Below the pieces are notes generated by a model. It was not told the origin of the DNA. It was given only the letters and a program-made list of their open reading frames with translations, and did not search any database. Both the position numbers and the translations under genes were made by a program. A stretch of DNA of 64,000 bases, taken from positions 1-64,000 of the forward strand of contig JAKIUB010000012.1 of assembly GCA_021647745.1 (NCBI GenBank), written 5' to 3'. Of this stretch, positions 18,726 to 28,842 are shown in pieces. Position 1 is the stretch's first letter, and every line of letters starts with the position of its first letter. The stretch is from Paracoccaceae bacterium. Lineage in GTDB: Bacteria; Pseudomonadota; Alphaproteobacteria; Rhodobacterales; Rhodobacteraceae.

Positions 18726-19369
18726 CAGGAAGCTTCCTTGTCTTCAAAGCCTGAAACCGTGGCGGCCTCTTTGGCGGCGGCGGTGGCCGCGTCTTCATAT
18801 AGCGGCACAGCCACCGGGCGGGTTGCTCCAGTGGCAAACGCGCGCGAAAACCCCCATGCCTGTAGCATGAGGCGTAGCGCCAGCACGCTAAAGCCAACCG
18901 GAACCAGTAGCTTGGTTGGCCACAGTGGCAGGCCGATATCCATGGAGGAATCACGGCTCCACAGCGGCGCGGCAAGATCAAAGGCGCGTAAAAAGTGAGA
19001 AAATGTCCCCCAGACGAGCAACAGCATCAGTGCCAGCATCACCAGAGTAGATATCAGCTCGACCATCCAAAGCGCCCGACCACGCAGCCGCCCGATCAGT
19101 ATATCCATGCGGATATGTCCGCCCAGCCGCTGGGTATAGGCTACCCCGATAAAAGCGATCAGGGGCATGGTTTGCTCGATCCAGTCGACATATCCGGGCA
19201 GGGGGGCATTGGCAAAATTGCGCCCGCCAACCGAGACCACGGCCAGTATCATCAGCGAAAACACCGCAAGCCCGCCCAGTAGTGCCAGCTTGGTTTCCAG
19301 CCAGAAAAGCCGGCGATCAAGCCGGCTGAGCAGGGTGTCGTCTTGTAATATATTGGAGGGGGCAGACAT
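18725..19369 (-). CDS. dctQ: TRAP transporter small permease (DctQ)
   Basis: The 214-residue protein has four hydrophobic segments typical of DctQ (LLGGLAVFSLMILAVVSVGG, then LPGYVDWIEQTMPLIAFIG with the usual acidic/aromatic signature). It pairs with DctM in the inner membrane. It overlaps dctM by one base and is separated from dctP by a hairpin at 19390-19410. The C-terminus has an Ala- and Glu-rich soluble tail of about 35 residues. Confidence 0.92.
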   Translation of the reverse strand: MSAPSNILQDDTLLSRLDRRLFWLETKLALLGGLAVFSLMILAVVSVGGRNFANAPLPGYVDWIEQTMPLIAFIGVAYTQRLGGHIRMDILIGRLRGRALWMVELISTLVMLALMLLLVWGTFSHFLRAFDLAAPLWSRDSSMDIGLPLWPTKLLVPVGFSVLALRLMLQAWGFSRAFATGATRPVAVPLYEDAATAAAKEAATVSGFEDKEAS

Positions 19370-19389
19370 TAAAAAATCCTTGAAGAATA

Positions 19390-19410
19390 CGCGCCCTCCG
19401 GGAGGGCGCG
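19390..19410 (-). terminator. Intercistronic hairpin between dctP and dctQ
   Basis: CGCGCCCTCC (19390-19399) and GGAGGGCGCG (19401-19410) form a near-perfect GC-rich palindrome 8 bases past the dctP stop and 20 bases before the dctQ start. No T-run follows on the minus strand. Such hairpins commonly stabilise the upstream message, making more binding protein than permease. Confidence 0.6.
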
Positions 19411-19418
19411 CATTTGTT

Positions 19419-20426
19419 TTATTTGTTGATGGTGTCGATCACCAGATCATACAGCTCTTGCGCGGGCAGGCCGCGTGCGGTGTTTTCCTCTATCCAGGCC
19501 GCGGCGGCAGGGCCGGCCACAGCGTCACGGAAGGCGGTAATCTCCTCGTCCGAATAGGTGATCTGCTCGATGCCACGCTCTTCAAGTACGGGCCCCCATG
19601 CGGCCATGGTCTTGTCATTGTAGCTATCGACATAGAATTCGAGCGCTTCCTCAACAGAGCCAAGCAGTGCTTCGCGGTTTTCGTCACTCAGCTCGTTTAG
19701 TGCATCGGTATTAACCACAACCGGGCAGTTAACCGTGCCGGGGTTGAGGTTTGTTGTCCACCATGTGGCGCTCTCGATCGTGCCAAAAGCCATATGGGCG
19801 TGGGGTGCAAAAGCAACCGCGCGGACAACACCGCTATCCATCGCCTGACGCACTTCGGTGGCTGACATCGAGGTTGGCACCGCGCCAACAGCGGCCAGCG
19901 CGCGGCCTACACCACCGGTAGCCCGTACGGCCATGCCTTCAAAATCGGCCAGAGTGCGTGGTGCATCGCCTTTACCGGCAATATTATACTGCGGTAGCGG
20001 CGAAGGCATCAGCAGGGTGGCATTCCAGCGGGCAAGATCATCAATCGCGGCTTGTGACTGGTATACTGCCATTGCCACTTCAACTTCCTGCTCCAGCGAG
20101 GTCACGCCGAGGAAGGGCAGCTCCAGCACGGTGATCGAGGGGTTTTTATCGGGATGGTAGCCGGCACAGAACTGGGCCATTTCAAAGGCGCCGATCGAGA
20201 TACCGTCAAGGTTTTCCTTGTTTTTGGACAGGCCGCCATAGGAAAGGTTCAGCGTGAACTCGCCATTGGTTTTTTCGGCCACCAGCTCGGCGAGGCGCTC
20301 TACGTTTTCGGTGAATGCACGGCGCTTGCCCCAAAGCGATACATTCCATTCGACAGCGAAGGCTTCGCCGGCGAGGGTCAGGCTCAGCGCGGCCAAGGTA
20401 GTTGTTTTAAATATTTTCATTTTCAT
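19419..20426 (-). CDS. dctP: TRAP transporter substrate-binding protein (DctP)
   Basis: The 335-residue periplasmic binding protein has a signal peptide (MKMKIFKTTTLAALSLTLAG, cleaved near AFA-VEW). It has the DctP fold: the conserved arginine region VRATGGVGRALAAVGAVPT, and MDSGVVRAVAF and NTDALNELSDENREALL in the ligand-binding lobes. It delivers a solute, probably a carboxylate, to DctQM. GGGAGG lies five bases before the first ATG. Its regulator may be the PAS-LuxR protein encoded just upstream on the same strand. Confidence 0.92.
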   Translation of the reverse strand: MKMKIFKTTTLAALSLTLAGEAFAVEWNVSLWGKRRAFTENVERLAELVAEKTNGEFTLNLSYGGLSKNKENLDGISIGAFEMAQFCAGYHPDKNPSITVLELPFLGVTSLEQEVEVAMAVYQSQAAIDDLARWNATLLMPSPLPQYNIAGKGDAPRTLADFEGMAVRATGGVGRALAAVGAVPTSMSATEVRQAMDSGVVRAVAFAPHAHMAFGTIESATWWTTNLNPGTVNCPVVVNTDALNELSDENREALLGSVEEALEFYVDSYNDKTMAAWGPVLEERGIEQITYSDEEITAFRDAVAGPAAAAWIEENTARGLPAQELYDLVIDTINK

Positions 20427-20592
20427 GTTTTCCTCCCAGAAATGGCTAACTGAACGACTGTTAAACCAGAATCACAATAGGGCAAAGCCTTTTCCCTATT
20501 TTGATTCCAACTTTTTTACCGCGATGAGGGGGGAGGGAGAGCCGGTGCGGGCGATCTCATCTGGCAGTAGCAATGGGATGGCAAGCGGGGGG

Positions 20593-21141
20593 CTAACCGC
20601 CCACGCCAATAATACGGGCCAGTAGCTCGGCGATATTGCGCACATTGAATTTGCGCAGCAGGCGGGCGCGGTAATCATCAATCGTGCGCGGCGAAAGCGA
20701 AAGTTCGCGGGCGATCTCCTTGCTGGTTAGCCCCTGCCCAAGCCGCATCACCACCTGTTTTTCACGCGGGGTCAGCTCGACCTCGGGGCGCTGGCCTGAA
20801 ATATCGGCAAAGCTGAGGATGGCACGGCTGAGCGGGTTTTTTTTGGTGGGGGTGGCGACACGCACGCGGGTCCAAAACATAGTGCCGTCACGGCGGTGCA
20901 TGATGCGCTCGTCTGAATACCGGCCGGTGGCGTGCAGTGCTTTTAATCCAACATCGCGGATAGCGTTAAACTCGGTGATGCTCGGGTAAAGTATGCGAAA
21001 GGATTGATCGAGCAGCTCCTCGCGCGCATAGCCGAACATATGGGCGAAAGTCTGGTTGCAGGATTTGATGATGCGGTTTTCGGTTAGCACAAGGCCAATG
21101 GGGGCGAGGTCAAAGGCGATACTTTCAAGGCTTTGGGGCAT
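20593..21141 (-). CDS. PAS-domain LuxR-type transcription regulator
   Basis: The 182-residue protein has an N-terminal PAS domain (about residues 8-118, with CNQTFAHMFGYAREELL and the PAC segment HRRDGTMFWTRVRVATP). A C-terminal LuxR/GerE DNA-binding domain (TPREKQVVMRLGQGLTSKE, then LSLSPRTIDDYRARLL) follows. There is no receiver or kinase domain, so the PAS domain probably senses a small ligand or redox state directly. The gene lies between the dctPQM operon, on the same strand, and the divergent M20-ABC operon 72 bases away. It may control either; which one cannot be read from sequence. Confidence 0.9.
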   Translation of the reverse strand: MPQSLESIAFDLAPIGLVLTENRIIKSCNQTFAHMFGYAREELLDQSFRILYPSITEFNAIRDVGLKALHATGRYSDERIMHRRDGTMFWTRVRVATPTKKNPLSRAILSFADISGQRPEVELTPREKQVVMRLGQGLTSKEIARELSLSPRTIDDYRARLLRKFNVRNIAELLARIIGVGG

Positions 21142-21213
21142 CCGTAATCCTACCGTATTGAGCGCGGGGCCAGATTAGGCGAGCATGATGCGCAATGGCA
21201 AGGGGTGCATATA

Positions 21214-22509
21214 GTGGATAAACGGCAGAAATTTATGGAGCGGGTGGAGAAAAAACGCGATGAGCTGATCGCGCTGACCCAAGACCTGATCCGCATCCCG
21301 ACCCTCAACCCGCCCGGCGAGTATTACCGCGATATTTGTGAATATCTGGATAAGCGGCTGGCAAGGCTTGGCTTTGAAACCGAGCTGGTGCGGGCGCATG
21401 GCACCCCCGGCGATAGCGATAAATACCCGCGCTGGAATATTGTGGCGCGCTATCAGGGGGCACATGCGGGCGAGTGCGTGCATTTCAACAGCCATATAGA
21501 TGTGGTCGAGGTCGGGCAGGGCTGGAGCATGGACCCGTTTGGCGGCGAGCTACTGGATGGCAAGATTTATGGCCGTGGGGCCTGTGATATGAAGGGCGGG
21601 CTGGCGACATCAATCATTGCTGTCGAGGCATTCCTCGAGGTCTGGCCGAACTTCAGTGGCGCCATCGAGATTTCTGGCACAGCCGACGAGGAAACCGGCG
21701 GTTTTGGCGGGGTGGCTTACCTGAGCGAACAGGGTTATTTCAGCCCCGCGCGTGTGCAGCATGTCATTATCCCCGAACCCTTGCACAAAGACCGTGTGTG
21801 CCTTGGCCATCGCGGGGTGTTTTGGGCCGAGATCGAAACCCATGGCCGCATTGCCCACGGCTCCATGCCCTTTTTGGGCGATTGCGCGGTGCGCCACATG
21901 GGGGCGGTGATGGCCGAGATGGAGGCAAGCCTCTTTCCCGCACTGGCCAAAAAACGCACAGATATGCCGGTGATCCCCGAAGGGGCGAAGCAAAGTACAA
22001 TGAATATAAATTCCATCCACGGAGGACAAGCCGTGCCGGAGCCGGGCTTTACCGGCCTGCCAAGCGCTGTGGTACCCGATAGTTGCAAAATGATCATTGA
22101 CCGACGGTTTTTGATGGAGGAAAACATAGAGGATGTAGAGGGTGAGCTGCGCCATATGCTGGAAAAGATCAAATCCGAACGAAAAGATTTCAGCTATGAT
22201 TTCACCCCCATCCACTCGGTTAATCCGACCATGACCGACAAAGCCGCCCCCGTGGTCACAACCGTGGCGGCAGCGATTGAAGCGGTGCTGCACAAAAAGG
22301 CCGAATATGTGGTGTCTCCCGGCACCTATGATCAAAAACACATTGACCGCATCGGGCGGATGAAGAACTGTATTGCCTATGGGCCGGGGATTCTTGATCT
22401 AGCGCATCAACCCGATGAATATATCGAGGTCGCTGATATGCTCGACTCGGCCAAAGTGATGGGCCTCGCCCTCGCTGAACTTCTGACGGGGAAACCCGCA
22501 AAACCCTAG
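21214..22509 (+). CDS. ArgE/DapE-family M20 deacylase/peptidase
   Basis: The 431-residue zinc hydrolase belongs to the M20 family (acetylornithine deacetylase / succinyl-diaminopimelate desuccinylase group). The metal-site motifs are FNSHIDVVEVG, YGRGACDMKGG and GTADEETGG; His, Asp and Glu are the ligands and the catalytic Glu precedes the Glu ligand. I choose GTG 21214 because AAGGGG lies 8 bases ahead; an ATG at 21235 is possible. It is followed 9 bases later by an ABC-type peptide importer, so it probably removes an acyl group or cleaves an amide in the imported compound. Confidence 0.9.
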   Translation: MDKRQKFMERVEKKRDELIALTQDLIRIPTLNPPGEYYRDICEYLDKRLARLGFETELVRAHGTPGDSDKYPRWNIVARYQGAHAGECVHFNSHIDVVEVGQGWSMDPFGGELLDGKIYGRGACDMKGGLATSIIAVEAFLEVWPNFSGAIEISGTADEETGGFGGVAYLSEQGYFSPARVQHVIIPEPLHKDRVCLGHRGVFWAEIETHGRIAHGSMPFLGDCAVRHMGAVMAEMEASLFPALAKKRTDMPVIPEGAKQSTMNINSIHGGQAVPEPGFTGLPSAVVPDSCKMIIDRRFLMEENIEDVEGELRHMLEKIKSERKDFSYDFTPIHSVNPTMTDKAAPVVTTVAAAIEAVLHKKAEYVVSPGTYDQKHIDRIGRMKNCIAYGPGILDLAHQPDEYIEVADMLDSAKVMGLALAELLTGKPAKP

Positions 22510-22518
22510 GAGGATGAC

Positions 22519-23994
22519 ATGAAACGCATACTTATGGGCGCCAGTGCGCTGGCCCTGATCGCCACCGGCGCCATGGCTGCCAATACCAGTATCGTGATCG
22601 GTGACCAGCTGGAGCCACCGCATCTTGACCCTACCGCCGGGGCTGCCGGTGCGATTGATAATGTGGTTTATGCCAATATCTACGAGGGCCTGACCCGTTT
22701 TGCCTCTGATGGTTCTGTTATCCACGGTCTCGCCAAAAGCTGGGATATTTCGGATGATGGCCTGACCTATACCTTCACCCTGCAAAACGGGGTCAAGTTC
22801 CACGATGGCTCTGATCTGACCGCCTCTGATGTCTTGTGGTCGCTCAATCGCGCCCGCGCCGAGGATAGCGTAAATGCGCAAAAAACCCTGTTTGCCAGCA
22901 TTGCCGATGTGAGTGCGCCCGATGATACCACGGTGGTGGTCACGCTAAGCGCCCCCAATGGCAACTTTTTGTTTAATATGGCGTGGGGCGATGCGGTGAT
23001 CCTGAACGAGGGTGACGATACCGAAGCGCTCAAAACCAAGCCCAACGGCACCGGTGCTTTCACCTTCACCAACTGGGTGCAGGGCGACAGCATCACCCTG
23101 ACCCGCAATGAGAACTACTGGGGAGAGCCGGCCAAGCTGGAAAGCGCAACCATAAAATACATCTCTGACCCGACAGCGGCTTTTGCAGCGGTGATGGCTG
23201 GTGATGTTGATGCCTTTCCGACATTTCCCGCCCCTGAAAACCTCGCGCAGTTTGATGCCGACCCGCGCTTTAGCGTGATCGTCGGCTCGACCGAGGGTGA
23301 AACCATACTGGCCACCAACAACAAAATGCCGCCCTTTGACAATGTGAAGGTGCGCGAAGCGCTGGCCCATGCGATTGACCGCAACGCCATTATTGACGGC
23401 GCTATGTTTGGCTATGGCACTCCGATCGGCACCCATTTTGCTCCGCATAATCCCGCCTATCTCGACCTGACTCCGCAAAGCAATTATGACCCCGAGCTGG
23501 CCAGGAAGCTGCTGGTCGAGGCGGGCTACCCCGATGGTTTCACCACCACGCTGAAGCTGCCACCGCCCTCATATGCGCGGCGCGGCGGAGAGATCATCGC
23601 CGCACAGCTGCGCGCGGTGGGCATCGAAACCGAGGTCACCAATCTGGAATGGGGGCAGTGGCTGGAGGAGGTCTTCAAGGGTAAGGATTTCGGCCTGACG
23701 ATTGTCAGCCATACCGAGCCGATGGATATCAGCATATACGCCGACCCCGATTACTACTTCCAGTATGGTAGCCCCGCTTTTCAAACACTGATGGAGGAGC
23801 TGAACACCGCAACCGATGTTGCCACCCGCTTTGGCCTGATGCAGGACGCCCAGCGCATGATCGCCGATGATTATGTTAACGGTTATTTGTTCCAGCTGGC
23901 CAAAACCGGCGTTGCCAATGCTGATATTCGCGGGTTGTGGGAAAATGCGCCAACACAGGCCACCGACCTGACAGCGGTCTACTGGGACCACTAA
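22519..23994 (+). CDS. ABC transporter substrate-binding protein, peptide/opine type (SBP_bac_5)
   Basis: The 491-residue periplasmic protein has a signal peptide (MKRILMGASALALIATGAMA). It has the family-5 solute-binding fold, with the signature VYANIYEGLTRFASDG, SDVLWSLNRARAEDS and a C-terminal lobe starting YDPELARKLLVEAGYPDG. It binds a peptide or amino-acid-like solute for the permease pair that follows. AGGAGGATGAC lies at the start. The M20 deacylase gene upstream and the ATPase below are in one operon. Confidence 0.92.
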   Translation: MKRILMGASALALIATGAMAANTSIVIGDQLEPPHLDPTAGAAGAIDNVVYANIYEGLTRFASDGSVIHGLAKSWDISDDGLTYTFTLQNGVKFHDGSDLTASDVLWSLNRARAEDSVNAQKTLFASIADVSAPDDTTVVVTLSAPNGNFLFNMAWGDAVILNEGDDTEALKTKPNGTGAFTFTNWVQGDSITLTRNENYWGEPAKLESATIKYISDPTAAFAAVMAGDVDAFPTFPAPENLAQFDADPRFSVIVGSTEGETILATNNKMPPFDNVKVREALAHAIDRNAIIDGAMFGYGTPIGTHFAPHNPAYLDLTPQSNYDPELARKLLVEAGYPDGFTTTLKLPPPSYARRGGEIIAAQLRAVGIETEVTNLEWGQWLEEVFKGKDFGLTIVSHTEPMDISIYADPDYYFQYGSPAFQTLMEELNTATDVATRFGLMQDAQRMIADDYVNGYLFQLAKTGVANADIRGLWENAPTQATDLTAVYWDH

Positions 23995-24039
23995 CCGAAC
24001 CGGCTCGTGCAATCCGCGCGGGCCGAAACGGGCTGACCC

Positions 24040-24984
24040 ATGCTGCGCTTTATCCTCAAACGTCTGCTCTCGCTGGGCCTTAGTCTGATCGCCGCCTCGG
24101 TAGTGATCTTTTTTGCGATAGAGATCATCCCCGGTGACCCGGCCCGCCTGATGCTGGGTATCAATGCCACCCAAGATGCGGTTGATGCCCTGCGCAGCCA
24201 GATGGGGCTGGATCAGGGGCTTTTGCCGCGCTACTGGCTATGGGTTTCGGGGTTGGTGCAGGGGGATTTCGGCATTTCCTATACCTACCGCGTGCCGGTG
24301 GCCGAGATGGTGCAGGGGCGGGTCTGGGTATCATTGCCGCTGGCGCTGTATGCGCTGGGGCTTTCAACGCTTATCGCCTTTCCTATCGGCATTCTTGCGG
24401 CCTCCAGGCGGGGCACATGGGCGGATTGGCTGGTGATGGGGGGCACACAGCTTGGCATCGCTATTCCGAATTTCTGGTTTGCGATGCTGGCGGTCAGCCT
24501 GCTGGCGATCAAATACCGCCTGTTCAGCGCGGGTGGTTTTCCGGGCTGGGAGGATCCGTTTTTGGCGATCAAGGCCCTGACCATGCCGGCCTTTGTTTTG
24601 GCGTTGCCGCAGGCGTCTATTTTGGCGCGGGTCATGCGCTCGGCCTTGCTGGATACCCTGTCCGAGGATTTTATGCGTACCGCCCGCGCCAAGGGCCGCA
24701 CAGTGCGCGGAGCTTTGGTGCACCACGCGCTCAGGAATGCCATGATTCCGGTGTTGACCATCCTTGGTTTGCAGTTTTCGTTTCTGCTGGCTGGCGCGAT
24801 CATTATCGAAAAGATATTCTTTTTGCCGGGGCTGGGCAGCATGATCTTTACCGCCATCACCCAGCGCGATCTTATTGTGGTTGAAAGCGTAGTGATGTTG
24901 CTGGTTTTTGCGGTCATCATCGTGACCTTCATCGTTGATATCACCTATGCGCTGGTTGATCCCCGCTTGCGGAGGCGTCCATGA
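24040..24984 (+). CDS. ABC transporter permease (DppB type)
   Basis: The 314-residue inner-membrane protein has six hydrophobic segments and the DppB/OppB N-terminus (ILKRLLSLGLSLIAASVVIF, then EIIPGDPARLML). The EAA-like loop is MRTARAKGRTVRGALVHHALRNA, the contact site for the ATPase. It overlaps the next permease by 4 bases. It forms the channel of the importer together with the DppC-type partner. Confidence 0.93.
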   Translation: MLRFILKRLLSLGLSLIAASVVIFFAIEIIPGDPARLMLGINATQDAVDALRSQMGLDQGLLPRYWLWVSGLVQGDFGISYTYRVPVAEMVQGRVWVSLPLALYALGLSTLIAFPIGILAASRRGTWADWLVMGGTQLGIAIPNFWFAMLAVSLLAIKYRLFSAGGFPGWEDPFLAIKALTMPAFVLALPQASILARVMRSALLDTLSEDFMRTARAKGRTVRGALVHHALRNAMIPVLTILGLQFSFLLAGAIIIEKIFFLPGLGSMIFTAITQRDLIVVESVVMLLVFAVIIVTFIVDITYALVDPRLRRRP

Positions 24985-25811
24985 AAAAGGCTTTTAAAAT
25001 GCCGGGGTTTGCCATTGGTTTCACCATGGCCACGGTGTTTGTGCTGGCGGCATTCCTGTCATTTTTCTGGACCCCGTATGCGGTGGACGGGGTTGATATT
25101 GCCAACAAATTACTAGCCCCAAGCGGCACAAACTGGTTTGGAACTGACCATTTGGGCCGCGATATTTTCTCTATGGTTATGGTTGGTGCGCGCACCTCTA
25201 TTGCGGTGGCAATCGTGGCGGTGGGTATCGGGGTGCTGCTCGGGGTGCCGCTGGGGCTGGCGGCGGCGGCGCGCCAAGGTTCATTGCTGGACGAGGTGAT
25301 CATGCGCGGCAATGACCTGATATTTGCCTTTCCCGCTCTGCTGATCGCCATTCTGATCACCGCCGTGTTTGGCGCTTCGGCTGTTAATGCTATCATCGCC
25401 ATCGGTATATTCAACATTCCGGTTTTTGCCCGCATCTCGCGCGGTGCGGCGCTTAGCCTGTGGACGCGGGATTTCGTGCTGGCGGCGCGGGTGGCGGGCA
25501 AGGGCAGGGTGCGGATAAGTTTTGAGCATATCCTGCCCAATATTACCAATCTGTTGATCGTGCAGGGCACCATCCAGTTTTCGCTTGGTATTCTGGCCGA
25601 GGCCGCGCTTTCCTATATCGGCCTTGGCGCACAGATCCCGACGCCAAGCTGGGGCCGGATGCTGGCCGATAGCCAGACCATGGTTTCCTTTGCGCCGCAT
25701 CTGGCTATTTTTCCGGGCATGGCGATTATTTTTACCGTGCTGGGGCTAAACCTGATGGGTGATGCCCTGCGCGATCTGTTTGACCCCAAGCAGCGGCGGG
25801 ATCGCCAATGA
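24981..25811 (+). CDS. ABC transporter permease (DppC type)
   Basis: The 276-residue protein has a long N-terminal helix, the DppC motif LAPSGTNWFGTDHLGRDIFS, and the EAA loop FVLAARVAGKGRVRISFEHI. It also has the LSYIGLGAQIPTPSWGRML signature near the end. It overlaps both neighbours by 4 bases, so translation of the three genes is coupled. It pairs with the DppB-type protein to form the membrane channel. Confidence 0.93.
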   Translation: MKKAFKMPGFAIGFTMATVFVLAAFLSFFWTPYAVDGVDIANKLLAPSGTNWFGTDHLGRDIFSMVMVGARTSIAVAIVAVGIGVLLGVPLGLAAAARQGSLLDEVIMRGNDLIFAFPALLIAILITAVFGASAVNAIIAIGIFNIPVFARISRGAALSLWTRDFVLAARVAGKGRVRISFEHILPNITNLLIVQGTIQFSLGILAEAALSYIGLGAQIPTPSWGRMLADSQTMVSFAPHLAIFPGMAIIFTVLGLNLMGDALRDLFDPKQRRDRQ

Positions 25812-27397
25812 CCCTGCTTGAGATCAACGCCCTTACCCTGCGTATCGGCGCGGCTGAAATACTGCACGATGTATCGTTAGCGGTAGAAGCAGGCCGGATC
25901 ACGGCGGTGATCGGCGAAAGCGGTTCTGGTAAATCGATGACCGCATATTGCGTCAACCAGCTTTTGCCGCGCGGCGCGGTGGCGGGCGGACAGGTGGTGT
26001 TTGACGGCCAAGACATGCTGGTGCTGGATGAACCCGCGCTTTGCCAGATACGTGGTCGCGATATCGGCATGGTTTTCCAAGAACCCTTGAGCGCCCTCAA
26101 CCCCGTGCAAACCATCGGCGCGCAGGTTGCCGAAACCGTGCTGATCCACCGCGCGGCAAAGAAGCCCGAGGCCATGCGCATCGCCCGCGAAACCCTCAAC
26201 CGTGTCGGCCTACCCGAGGGGGAATTTCCGCTCAACCGTTACCCGCACGAGCTGTCAGGTGGCCAGCGCCAGCGGGTTGTGATCGCCATGGCCATCGCGC
26301 TGCGCCCCAAACTGCTGATCGCCGACGAGCCAACCACTGCCCTTGATGTCACCACCCAGGCGCAAATCATGGCTTTACTCAAACGCCTCGTGGTCGAGGA
26401 CGGTATGGGCCTGCTACTGATCAGCCATGATCTGGGAGTGGTTGCCGGTGTTGCAGACCATATTGTGATCATGCAAACCGGCAGGGTGGTCGAGCAGGGC
26501 GCGACCGCCGATATTTTCAAGCATATGCAGCACCCCTATACCAAGGCATTATTCAAAGCCTCCAGCCATGTGCCCGAGCGCGCAGCCCGGCCTGCCGATA
26601 CCCCGATACTGGAGGTCCGAGATCTGATTCGCGATTATACCCTGCCGCGCACATCTCTGCTGGGCGCGGCCCCGAAATTTCGCGCGGTTAGCGGTGTCAG
26701 CTTTACCTTGAGCAAGGGCGAGAGCCTCGGGCTGGTTGGCGAGAGCGGCTGTGGTAAATCCACCCTGACGCGGGCGATATTGGGGCTGGAAGCCATTCAG
26801 GGGGGCAGCATCAGCATTAACGGCGTCGCGGTGACTGCGGGCCACGCGGTTCCCCGCGCGCTGCGCCGCAATATGCAGGTGGTATTTCAAGACCCATATG
26901 GCAGCTTTAATCCGCGCCATAAGGTATCAAGGCTGGTGGCCGAGCCGTTTCATTTGCTGGATGACCCGCCCAAAGGCGCGGCGCGGCAGGCGGCAATCAC
27001 CCACGCGCTGGAGGCCGTGGGGATGCAGGCCGCGGATAGCGATAAATACATCCACGAATTCTCCGGCGGCCAGCGCCAGCGCATTGCCATTGCGCGCGCG
27101 CTGATCATCAAGCCCGAGCTGATCATTCTGGACGAGGCGGTTTCGGCGCTGGATGTATCGATCCGTGCGCAAATACTGGACCTGCTGGCAGAACTACAAT
27201 CGCGGCTCGGCCTTTCTTACCTGTTTATCAGCCATGATCTGGGGGTGGTGCGGGCCATTACCGACCGGGTATTGGTGATGAAAGCCGGGCAAATTGTGGA
27301 AAACGGCAAGACGGAAGATATTTTCAACAACCCCACCCACCCCTATACACAGGCGCTGCTGGCTGCGGCTCCAAAACTTGAGGAGATGATAAAATGA
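25808..27397 (+). CDS. ABC transporter dual ATP-binding protein (DppD-DppF fusion)
   Basis: The 529-residue protein holds two ATPase modules. The first has Walker A GESGSGKS, signature LSGGQRQRV and Walker B LLIADEPT. The second has [23 protein letters not shown] and [12 protein letters not shown]. Each module ends in the peptide-transporter region (HPYTKALF and HPYTQALL). It is the fused form of DppD and DppF, as in YejF or GsiA, and powers the importer on the cytoplasmic side. It overlaps the permease and the ALDH genes by 4 bases each. Confidence 0.95.
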   Translation: MTLLEINALTLRIGAAEILHDVSLAVEAGRITAVIGESGSGKSMTAYCVNQLLPRGAVAGGQVVFDGQDMLVLDEPALCQIRGRDIGMVFQEPLSALNPVQTIGAQVAETVLIHRAAKKPEAMRIARETLNRVGLPEGEFPLNRYPHELSGGQRQRVVIAMAIALRPKLLIADEPTTALDVTTQAQIMALLKRLVVEDGMGLLLISHDLGVVAGVADHIVIMQTGRVVEQGATADIFKHMQHPYTKALFKASSHVPERAARPADTPILEVRDLIRDYTLPRTSLLGAAPKFRAVSGVSFTLSKGESLGLVGESGCGKSTLTRAILGLEAIQGGSISINGVAVTAGHAVPRALRRNMQVVFQDPYGSFNPRHKVSRLVAEPFHLLDDPPKGAARQAAITHALEAVGMQAADSDKYIHEFSGGQRQRIAIARALIIKPELIILDEAVSALDVSIRAQILDLLAELQSRLGLSYLFISHDLGVVRAITDRVLVMKAGQIVENGKTEDIFNNPTHPYTQALLAAAPKLEEMIK

Positions 27398-28842
27398 CCA
27401 AAATATGGTTTGATACGGATAAATGCCTGATTGCTGGTGAATGGGTGGAGCCGATGGGCGGCGAGACATTGCCACTGGAAAACCCCTCTACCGGCGAAGA
27501 ACTGGCACGGATATCTCGTGGTCAAAAGGCGGATATAGATGCAGCGGTCATCGCCGCCCAGGCCGCGCTTGATGGCGAATGGGGCGCGATGACGGCGTTA
27601 GAGCGTGGACGTATTTTGCAACGCATGTCTGGCGCCGTTCTGGAACGTGTGGACCAGTTGGCAGCTCTGGAGGCGGCAGATGTGGGCAAACCGCTCAAAC
27701 AGGCCCGCGCCGATGCGGTGGCGCTAGCGCGCTATCTGGAATTTTACGCGGGGGCTTGTGACAAGGTGCATGGCGAAACCATTCCCTATCTGGCGGGCTA
27801 CACGGTTTATACCCTGCGCGAGCCGCACGGGGTGACCGGCCATATCGTGCCGTGGAATTACCCGATGCAGATCATTGGCCGCTCGGTAGGGGCGGCTTTG
27901 GCGATGGGCAATGCGGCGGTGCTGAAACCGGCCGAGGAGGCGTGCCTGACCGCGCTGGCCTTTGGGGCGATTGCACTGGAGGCGGGCTTGCCGGCAGGGG
28001 CGCTCAATATCGTGCCGGGGCTGGGGGCGGAAGCGGGGGCGGCGCTTGCAGCCCATACCGGCGTGCAGCATATATCCTTTACCGGCTCGGTGGCCACGGG
28101 TGAGGTTATTCAGGCAGCGGCGGCGAAGAACGTAATTCCGGTGACGCTGGAACTGGGCGGGAAATCTCCGCAAGTGGTGTTTGATGATGCCGATCTTGAG
28201 GCGGCTTTGCCGTTTTTGGTTAATGCGGGCATTCAGAATGCCGGGCAAACCTGCTCGGCCTCCTCGCGCATATTGATGCAGCGCGGGATCTATGAAAAGC
28301 TTAGTGCGATGATGGCGGCGCGCTATAAAGAGCTGGTGGTTGGCCCGGCTGAAGCCGACCTCGATATCGGCCCGCTGATTTCGGCGCGCCAAAAGGGGAT
28401 TGTGGAGGGGTTTGTGAAGATGGCGGACCCGAGCCGGATTTTGGCGCAGGCGCAGATGAGCGAAGGCCTGCCCGAGGGTGGCCACTATTTTGCCCCGACA
28501 CTTTATGGTGGCATTGCTCCGGATAGCTCGTTGGCGCAGGATGAAATTTTCGGCCCCGTGCAGGTGATTATCCCGTTTGAGGACGAGGCCGAGGCGCTGG
28601 CTATTGCCAATGGCACCGCCTACGGGCTGGTGGCCTCGGTCTGGACGCGGGACGGGGCGCGACAGATGCGCATGGCAAAGGCGCTGCGCGCCGGGCAGGT
28701 GTTTATCAACAATTATGGCGCTGGCGGCGGAGTGGAATTGCCCTTTGGCGGGGTCGGGAAATCCGGCCACGGGCGCGAAAAGGGGTTTGAGGCGCTTTAC
28801 GGGTTTTCGGTGCTGAAAACCGTGGCGGCGCATCATGGTTGA
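27394..28842 (+). CDS. NAD(P)-dependent aldehyde dehydrogenase
   Basis: The 482-residue protein is a classical ALDH that oxidises an aldehyde to its acid. The catalytic residues are visible: Asn in VPWNYPMQ, Glu in TLELGGKSPQVVF and Cys in NAGQTCSASSRI; the Rossmann-like FTGSVATG and the C-terminal ELPFGGVGKSG are also present. It is translationally coupled to the ABC ATPase (4-base overlap). The cluster therefore seems to import an amide- or peptide-linked compound, split it by the M20 enzyme and oxidise an aldehyde product. The substrate is unknown. Confidence 0.93.
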   Translation: MTKIWFDTDKCLIAGEWVEPMGGETLPLENPSTGEELARISRGQKADIDAAVIAAQAALDGEWGAMTALERGRILQRMSGAVLERVDQLAALEAADVGKPLKQARADAVALARYLEFYAGACDKVHGETIPYLAGYTVYTLREPHGVTGHIVPWNYPMQIIGRSVGAALAMGNAAVLKPAEEACLTALAFGAIALEAGLPAGALNIVPGLGAEAGAALAAHTGVQHISFTGSVATGEVIQAAAAKNVIPVTLELGGKSPQVVFDDADLEAALPFLVNAGIQNAGQTCSASSRILMQRGIYEKLSAMMAARYKELVVGPAEADLDIGPLISARQKGIVEGFVKMADPSRILAQAQMSEGLPEGGHYFAPTLYGGIAPDSSLAQDEIFGPVQVIIPFEDEAEALAIANGTAYGLVASVWTRDGARQMRMAKALRAGQVFINNYGAGGGVELPFGGVGKSGHGREKGFEALYGFSVLKTVAAHHG

